Assembly: GCA_028751875.1 (NCBI GenBank)
Contig: CM054165.1
Coordinates: 22,299,327-22,363,326, forward strand
DNA length: 64,000 bases
Source of the DNA: Rapana venosa
Taxonomy: Eukaryota; Mollusca; Gastropoda; Neogastropoda; Muricidae
Direction of reading: 5' to 3'
The notes under the pieces were generated by a model that saw nothing but the letters and a program-made list of their open reading frames with translations, had not been told where the DNA came from and did not search any database. How positions within the stretch are numbered: the first letter of the stretch is position 1; the number at the start of each line of letters is the position of its first letter. The position numbers and the translations under genes were made by a program. Shown piece after piece: positions 1-64,000 of this stretch.

Positions 1-3
1 AGA

Positions 4-34
<31 letters not shown>

Positions 35-260
35 ACACAAAAAAATGCACGCACACTGGTGTCAGGCAAACCTCTTCCAGAATTACAAGAACAGGAGAGG
101 GCCAGGTACAGTGTACCCCAAGCAGTAAGGGAACACAGAGAAGAGAGAGAGAGAGAGAGACCTCTAAAATATAAAGAGAGAGAGACCTCTAAAATATAAA
201 GAGAGAGAAAGAGAGAGAGAGAGACCTCTAAAATATAAAGAGAGAGAGAGAGAGAGACCG
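1..260 (+). repeat. (TA)n and a GA/CCTCTAAAATATAAA minisatellite
   Basis: (TA)n at about 9-34. GAGAGA runs separated by three copies of ACCTCTAAAATATAAAG at about 160-240. The rest is unassigned. Confidence 0.85.
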
Positions 261-358
261 TCCCTAAAGATGGAATGCAGCTACCCTAATGTTGGGCAAA
301 AGCAGCTGCATACCTCTGGTCATTGGTGCACCTCCCAGAGCTCTAGTTGAGGAATGAA
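250..358 (+). mobile_element. SINE tail 2 fragment
   Basis: GGAATGCAGCTACCCTAATG to CAGAGCTCTAGTTGAGGAATG, matching tail 2 elsewhere. Confidence 0.75.
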
Positions 359-390
359 AAAAAACCAAAAGGATTTTGCTTTAACTTGCC

Positions 391-395
391 CTCTC

Positions 396-476
<81 letters not shown>

Positions 477-611
477 TTTGTTATCCTAAGTCATATTTTT
501 GTAGCTGACTTGTGTTATATAGTAACATTTTGTCGTTACTTTTGCCAAGCAGTTCGGCAACCCCCTTCACATATGATGGGCCAATGGCCTTCTTGTGAAT
601 AAATCATTTGA

Positions 612-656
<45 letters not shown>
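391..656 (+). repeat. Two (CT)n microsatellites
   Basis: (CT)n at about 391-474 and 615-656. The 140 bp between them is unique. Confidence 0.95.
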
Positions 657-661
<5 letters not shown>

Positions 662-838
662 TTTTCCACCACAGGCAGGTCCGCAATCACTCTTTTTTTT
701 TTAAACTTAGCTTCATCCCCCCAAAGGCTAAAAAAAACCCCAACCAACTCACGGCTCACCCTTTCTGAAACAAATACAAAGGAATATAGATTGATGGATG
801 AATAGCTAAAAAGAGATAGACTCACTGCAAGACATTTC

Positions 839-912
839 ACACACACACACACGCGCGCGCACACACACACTCACTCACACACACACACACACACACACAC
901 ATCACACACACA
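839..912 (+). repeat. (CA)n with GC patch
   Basis: CA repeats broken by CGCGCGC and CACTCACT. Confidence 0.92.
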
Positions 913-944
913 ATGATATGAACCAAGAAAGATGAAAGGGGAAA

Positions 945-1128
945 AAACCCCATCTCGAGCACATGTTAAAACCTGTCCTGCCTTTCGGAAGAGTAGGCTA
1001 TTTGTGCCAGAGGGAACTGATGACGAAAATATACAAAATCACACACTACACGGGGACTGGATAAATATTTTTAAAAAAAACCCTGAGTACTTATTCCATT
1101 GTCCTCGAAATAAGATAATAAAATAGAA
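945..1128 (+). mobile_element. SINE family I, tail 1, 5' truncated
   Basis: It begins in the body (ACATGTTAAAACCTGTCCTG) and runs to the tail 1 end (CATTGTCCTCGAAATAAGAT). Head missing. Confidence 0.85.
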
Positions 1129-1423
1129 GGATGAAAAAGGGACAAAGAGAGAAAGAAAAACAGAAGAAAGAATCATAAATGGAAAGAAAGACAGAGAGAT
1201 AAAAAGAAATTATAAAAAGAGAAAAGTAAAGAAAAGATAGTGGGGAAAAAAGACAGACATTTGCTTTTGATCACGCAAAATTTATATACGTAGCTGGGTT
1301 GTCTCTTTCCTTGCCCCGAGTAAAGGGAAGTAATCGATAGAATCTTTGCATTGCTTAATACCCTTGAGTGCGCTTTGGCTACCGCGATGATGTCAGCATC
1401 AAAAATGCATTATGTATGAAAAC

Positions 1424-1424
<1 letters not shown>

Positions 1425-1463
<39 letters not shown>

Positions 1464-1486
1464 TTCTCTCTCTCTCTCTCTCTCTT
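1425..1486 (+). repeat. 39-base C run followed by (CT)n
   Basis: C at 1425-1463, then TTCTCTCT. Run length is likely inexact. Confidence 0.92.
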
Positions 1487-1572
1487 TTAAACTTGTGATG
1501 TAGAGTTGCCGTTGTTGTTGTTTGGTCTTGTTGGTTTTGGGGGTTTCTAAAAAGAAAAGTATTATTATTTAT

Positions 1573-1908
1573 TCCTTTATTCTGTTATTTCGAGGATAAT
1601 GGAATATGTACTCTTTTGCTTCTTTTTTTTTTTTTACAACCAGTTCCCGTTTATATGCAGTTTTGTTATCCGTTCCCACCGGCATACAATGGCCTACTCT
1701 TCCGAAAAGCGGAACAGGTTTTAACGTGTGCGCAAGATGTTCTGCGTGCGTTTGCACACGGGGCCTCGGTTTATAGTCTCGTCCAAAGGACTTTGAGGAG
1801 AGTGATGTTAACTCCAGAGGAAAAATCCTTTTGAACGAGATTCGAACCCGGGTCAGCAGCTCACGAGCGCAATGCGCATCACTCTAACTACCAGGATATC
1901 CCGTCCCC
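1573..1908 (-). mobile_element. tRNA-derived SINE, family I with tail 1, near full length
   Basis: Read on the - strand: a tRNA-like head (GGGATATCCTGGTAGTTAGA ... GGGTTCGAATC), then a conserved body (GAGACTATAAACCGAGGC, GGAAGAGTAGGCCATTGT), then tail 1 (GTGCTTATTCCATTATCCTC, AATAAAGGAATAA). The head carries A-box and B-box pol III promoter motifs. This family is the commonest dispersed repeat in the window. Confidence 0.88.
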
Positions 1909-1914
1909 GTGTTG

Positions 1915-2320
1915 TGTGTCTGTGTGTGTATGTGTGTGTGTGTGGGGGGGGGGGGGGGGGGGGGCGTCTTTGTTGTTGCTATCTTAGGGTTTGTTTTTGT
2001 ATTGCTAAGTTTTTCTTTTGTCTTTTATCATATTTCAAATTTTAAAAATCTGTTTTCCTTTTGAATTACTTTTCCATTGGTTTGACCTGAACTTTTTTCT
2101 TATTTCCTTTTTTGGAGGGCGGGGGATGGGAGGGGGGCATGATGGGTGAGAAGTCTGCTTATAATGTTTGAAGAAAGAGTACCTTACTCAGTGGTTACAA
2201 CATCACTCTCATAATTGGAAGTCGGAGGGGGGGGGGGGGGGGGGCGAAGATTGAGTGTGTGTGTAGGGGGGTTGTTGTTGTTGTCATTATTTGAGGGGGG
2301 AAGGGGGGTGGGCGAGGAGG
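1915..2320 (+). repeat. GT repeat and several G runs
   Basis: GT run at about 1919-1944, a G run to 1964, further G runs at 2110-2135, 2226-2244 and 2295-2310. Otherwise T-rich sequence without a gene. Confidence 0.75.
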
Positions 2321-2434
2321 GGTTTTTTTCAGTGTTTTTTTTTCATTCAGAGTTAGCATAGATTCTGACTCCATTTTCTGAAAATCGTTCACATTGGACC
2401 ATCAACTGATGGACGCTATGGCCGTGACTGACTA

Positions 2435-2750
2435 CAATCGTGTGGGTTCCATGAAATCATGGGTTCAAATCTCGACAGTAGGGTCTTATGAATTAAGGGT
2501 TAAGATGTTGATTATCTCCTGGGTCAAATTAAAGTGCAGATAATACCTGATGGGTTACTGGAACACGAACGTCGAACATACCCAGCATGCACACACACAC
2601 ATAATTAGCTGCTCGGTAGTCGGAATGTGTCAGCTGAGGCCAGCAGTTAGACCACTTGCAGAGAAAACCGAGCACTTCGCATCCCACCCAAAAAAACAAG
2701 GTTCTGTGTGCAAAAGGAAACTGCCCTTAACATCTTGCACACTCAGTTAA
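2435..2750 (+). mobile_element. tRNA-derived repeat family H, diverged
   Basis: It contains ATCATGGGTTCAAATCTCG (B-box-like), GGGTTACTGGAACACGAACG, CATACCCAGCATG and GTCGGAATGTGTCAGCTGAG, in the same order as the - strand copy at 9835-10160. Confidence 0.6.
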
Positions 2751-2757
2751 ACCCATC

Positions 2758-3115
2758 CTTCCCCGAAGTCAGAATGTGGTGGGTAAAAACAGTCGCATAC
2801 ACAAAATCTTACCTCTAGCTGAGGGAGGGACCCCCCCCCCCTTCCCCCCCTCCTTTCCAGTCCTTTGGTTTAGGCTATAAATTGGAGTCATATGTGTGAA
2901 CATCTTGTACTCACGTCGAATCCTATTCTGCCTTTTGGAAGAGTAGGCCATTGCATGCAATGACCTTTTCCTTTGAAACCCGCATGCACGCGTATGTTGA
3001 GTTTAGACATCATTCCCGAAGTCAGAATGTCAGTCTTAATGGTGGGCACAAAATTAATGGTCGCATACGCAAAAATTCTCACAGTTGGTGAACCTCGGAG
3101 CTCTAGCCAAGGAAC
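2758..3115 (+). mobile_element. Two SINE family I tail 2 fragments
   Basis: 2758-2835 and 2890-3115 each contain the GAAGTCAGAATGT ... GTCGCATAC tail 2 sequence. The second also has a body piece (TTTTGGAAGAGTAGGCCATT). C runs follow both. Confidence 0.78.
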
Positions 3116-3290
3116 CCCCCCCCCCTCCCTCCCTCCCCCCCCCCCCCCAAAAAAAAAGAAGCCAATAACAAAATTTAAAAAACACACACACACCCCAAGA
3201 AAACAAACAACCAGCCATAGAAACAAACAAAAACGAACACAAAAAACACAAACCAAACCAAACCCAAACAACAAAAACAAACATCAGTTT
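3115..3290 (+). repeat. C runs and an A/C-only tract
   Basis: C runs after a SINE tail 2 end, then about 130 bases with almost no T and little G (AAACAAACAA, CCAAACC). A similar A/C tract is at 3470-3545. Confidence 0.85.
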
Positions 3291-3552
3291 TCAAAGGAGG
3301 AGTGGATCGATCATGGCCAGTGGTATGGATGATAGGCAGCTAGCCTATATAGCACACACCCACAGCTTCACCAGTTAACTGGGTTATGCATTTCGTTGAA
3401 CATGTGGATTTCTCGGCTGTAACTGGAATATTCTGCTGGCTCTCTGAGTTCATCTTTGAGAACGCTATACCAACCAAAACAAACAAACAAAACCACACAA
3501 AAAACCAAGCAAACAAAACCCCACTGCCACAACCGACAACAACAATTTCGTT

Positions 3553-3985
3553 TCTTGTTCATCAGCTAGAGCTCCGAGGTTCACTAGTGATGAGATTTTT
3601 GTTGTTGTATGCAACAACTTTTACTCATCATTAAGGTAGCGGCATTCCGACTTCAAGGATGATGTCTAAACCCGACATCAGTGTGCTTGCGATAGGAAAG
3701 ATGCTGTCATTCATTCCTACCGGTATGCAATGGCATACTCTTCCAAGAAAATACACGCACAAAAACGGACGGGTTTTAACTTGTGTGTGAGGTCTTCTGT
3801 ATGCATTTTGCGCATGGAACCCATGTTTATAGACTTTTTCGAAGATCTTTCGGGGCAGTGGGTTCGTTATCCATGTTAATTCCAGGATAAAAAGTCCTCT
3901 GAACAGAAGCCTGGGTGGGAGCTTGATCCCAGGCCATCAGATCACTTGAACAACGCTCTGACCACCAGGCTGTTCGCTTACAACT
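3553..3985 (-). mobile_element. SINE family I with tail 2, near full length
   Basis: Same head and body as the tail 1 copies, but the 3' part is different: after the body comes a segment with GACATCATCCTTGAAGTCGG and the end GTGAACCTCGGAGCTCTAGC. Read on the - strand. The head (AGCCTGGTGGTCAGAGC) is at about 3965. Confidence 0.85.
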
Positions 3986-4110
3986 AATACCACCCCCTCC
4001 CCCTTCTATAAAACCCCCAACCAAACGAAAAACATGCCCAACCCTTCTTGTTTGCTTCTTTGTAAACCTTCTGGGGTTGTTTGTGAACATGGAGGATTGG
4101 AGGGGGCGTT

Positions 4111-4280
4111 AACGTGTGGTGTGTGTGTGTGTGTGTGTGTGTGCGTGCGTGCGTGCGTGTGCGCACGCGCGCGTGTGTGTTCTCTTTAGTCTTAACAATT
4201 GTTCATATTTATGTTAGAGATATGAATGTGTGTGTGTGTATCTATTTATTTATTTTATTATTGTATTTCGAGGATAATGG

Positions 4281-4326
<46 letters not shown>

Positions 4327-4342
4327 TGTGTGTGTGTGTGCA
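4111..4342 (+). repeat. GT/GC microsatellites
   Basis: (GT)n and CGTGCGTG at 4111-4178 and (GT)n at 4282-4342: alternating purine-pyrimidine runs able to form Z-DNA. A diverged LINE-end-like piece lies between, repeated at 4449-4500. Confidence 0.88.
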
Positions 4343-4352
4343 CGTGCGTTGT

Positions 4353-4398
4353 TGTTGCTTCGTTTTTACGTCTGTTCACTCAAAGTGATTTTATACTA
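4353..4398 (-). mobile_element. Short LINE 3' end beside a GT microsatellite
   Basis: Read on the - strand: ATAAAATCACT-TTG-AGTGAACAGACGTAAA, then GAAGCAACAACAAC and CA repeats. It is the same 3' terminus as 19197-19240, stem-loop kept. Confidence 0.75.
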
Positions 4399-4669
4399 TG
4401 GGAAGGGGAGGAGAGGCAGCACTTATGTTGGTTGTGCGTGTATGTGTGTGTTCTCTTCAGTCTAATTATCTGTTCGCATTTATGTTAGAGATGTAAAATG
4501 TGTGTATATTGATGGTGTGGTATGAAGTAAAGATGTACTGTAACAACAAAAAAAGTGTGTGTGTAGTGGTGGTGGTAGAGAGATCGATGGGGATAGCAGT
4601 GGTGAGAGTTTTAATAGTGTGATGTAGGTGTATTTGTCCATGTGAAATTGATAATCTTTATTCCCAAGG

Positions 4670-4672
<3 letters not shown>

Positions 4673-4752
<80 letters not shown>
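4673..4752 (+). repeat. (GA)n microsatellite
   Basis: About 80 bp of GA with one GGAG interruption. Confidence 0.95.
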
Positions 4753-4753
<1 letters not shown>

Positions 4754-4829
4754 GTACTACAAAAATAATGTGACCGGTTTGATTATGCTGAAAACTTGAG
4801 ACGCGCCGCCAAGACACTTACTCTCTTAC

Positions 4830-5368
4830 AAGTTAGGCTACAGAACGTGACGAGAGCAGACGAAAGTCAACAAAGTACAATCCGAACTGATGACGCAGTG
4901 CACGAAGAGGACGGCCCTGCCAATCCCTTTTGCTGAAGCCTTTCAGTAGCGATTAAAATCTTTTCGTGAAATTTAGTCACACACGCCTTCAAACCTTAAA
5001 GGCTCTACATTGACAAACAAAATTAAACGTTTTTCTGTTGAGACAAACCCGTGTCAGTGTTCAATAATGCAAGTAAGAGCCAGACTTCTGAGCACTTGAC
5101 ACACTTTCTCCAGTGCTTTCCCTTGACCATCCCAGAATGCTCTGCGTAAGATGCCGTCTGGTTCTCATTTAATATAGCCTAAGTTGGACAGACATTGTAG
5201 GGCATTTTTTCCGAACGATTGCTGACTCAAGATAAACATTGCTGAATGCAAGCGACGATTGGATACATCGTCTTTATTTGAAAGTGATTATGGTGAAAGC
5301 TTTGTTTCTTGTTTGAGTGACAGTTTACTTTTCCTGCACACACCCATCATCAGAGCAGCCATATTCAA
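4830..5368 (+). promoter_or_regulatory. Likely 5' UTR and proximal promoter of the kinase gene
   Basis: This is the only long repeat-free stretch directly upstream of exon 1. It contains no microsatellite or SINE, unlike the preceding 4.8 kb. A TGACGCAG motif (near 4888) resembles an AP-1/CRE half site. No TATA box in a convincing position was seen. The assignment rests on position and sequence complexity only. Confidence 0.35.
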
Positions 5369-5382
5369 ATGAGTTGGTCAAA

Positions 5383-63151
<57,769 letters not shown>

Positions 63152-63156
63152 GTGAG

Positions 63157-63487
63157 CAGTGTCTTCCCCAGCAAGCGTATGATGTAGAAGAGCGGGTTTT
63201 CTTTTCTGGCTACCGGCCCGTCCCGCTGCAGCGTCTTTTGGTTCCACTGACGTGCTTTGCCGCACAGCGCTGCTGCACCGCTTCATCGCTGCTGTCCCGT
63301 TCTGGCTGTCTGTGGCTTGCCTGACTGTGTCATCGACACTGCTGAGGTGTTTGCTTGCCTGGGAGTTGGCCTGGACTTCGTCTGTCGGATCATTGTTTTG
63401 GGGGGAGGTGGGCAAGGTGGTTTGCAGCGCTAGGTTGTTGTGACTGAGTAGCTGTTTGTCCTTGGGTGACTGACTGGTTTGCTGAGT
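63157..63487 (+). other. GC-rich stretch between exon 15 and the minisatellite
   Basis: Unique sequence. Frames are open on both strands for part of it (118 codons on the - strand), but neither has recognisable motifs. Probably intron, or continued exon 15 if the donor at 63151 is not used. Confidence 0.4.
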
Positions 63488-64000
63488 GAGGAGGTCTGAT
63501 GTTGAGTTGAGTGAGTGAGGTCTGATGTTGAGCTGAGTGAGGAGGTCTGATGTTGAGGAGGTCTGATGTTGACCTGAGTGAGGAGGTCTGATGTTGAGCT
63601 GAGTGAGTTCTGATGTTGAGCTGAGTGAGGAGGTCTGATGTTGAGCTGAGTGAGGAGGTCTGATGTTAAGCTGAGTGAGGAGGTCTGATGTTGAGCTGAG
63701 TGAGGAGGTCTGATGTTGAGCTGAGTGAGGAGGTCTGATGTTGAGCTGAGTGAGGAGGTCTGATGTTGAGCTGAGTGAGTGAGGTCTGATGTTGAGCTGA
63801 GTGAGGAGGGCTGATGTTGAGCTGAGTGAGGAGGGCTGATGTTGAGTTGAGTGAGGAGGGCTGATGTTGAGCTGAGTGAGGAGGGCTGATGTTGAGCTGA
63901 GTGAGGAGGGCTGATGTTGAGCTGAGTGAGTGAGGAGGGCTGATGTTGAGCTGAGTGAGGTCTGATGTTGAGTGAGGAGGTCTGATGTTGAGTGAGGAGG
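63488..64000 (+). repeat. 25-bp minisatellite running off the window
   Basis: The unit GAGGTCTGATGTTGAGCTGA plus GTGAG, about 20 copies. A variant with GAGGGCTGATG dominates the right half. It lies in the intron after exon 15 and continues past 64000. Confidence 0.96.

Overview
The window is nuclear DNA from an animal, most likely a mollusc and perhaps a marine gastropod. The support is GT-AG spliced exons in long introns, very dense dinucleotide microsatellites, several families of tRNA-derived SINEs, and non-LTR and piggyBac-like elements. The species cannot be named from the sequence. Almost all the long open frames are translated microsatellites; real coding sequence is under 3% of the window.

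One gene organises the window: the 5' part of a misshapen-type (MAP4K4/TNIK/MINK1) Ste20 kinase on the + strand. Fifteen coding exons can be placed to the base, from the ATG at 5383 to a likely donor after 63151, with consistent phases. They encode the whole kinase domain (exons 2 to 13), the acidic E-Y-E-Y segment (exon 14) and the start of the Gln/Pro-rich linker (exon 15). The C-terminal citron-homology domain lies beyond the window. Introns run from about 0.6 kb to 18.8 kb. The catalytic-loop exon (exon 8) is present twice, 2706 bp apart, inside a tandem duplication of about 2.7 kb; its junction zone is so rich in small indels that an assembly artefact or unmerged haplotype is likely.

Layout: 1-5382 is repeat-rich 5' flank. 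5443-8642 is intron 1, mostly unique. 8709-27476 is intron 2, with SINEs, a perfect 37-bp-arm hairpin, an I/Jockey-like LINE 3' half, and degenerate tandem arrays. 27534-40713 holds exons 3 to 7, a piggyBac-like element sitting inside a SINE, and a polypurine tract over 1 kb long. 40714-44957 holds the duplicated exon 8 and exon 9. 44958-57131 is intron 9, with a LINE insertion flanked by a 12-bp target duplication, a candidate antisense gene for a secreted cysteine-rich peptide, and two piggyBac-like elements meeting head to head at one TTAA. 57132-63151 holds exons 10 to 15, and a 25-bp minisatellite runs off the right end.

The most interesting items are the nested antisense cysteine-rich peptide gene (47638-47994); a short LINE 3'-terminal sequence, scattered through the window beside CA/GT microsatellites, that keeps a stem-loop with compensatory base changes; the piggyBac-like elements with exact TTAA junctions; a SINE family with two alternative 3' tails; and a SINE that joins a tRNA A box to a 5S rRNA-like region.
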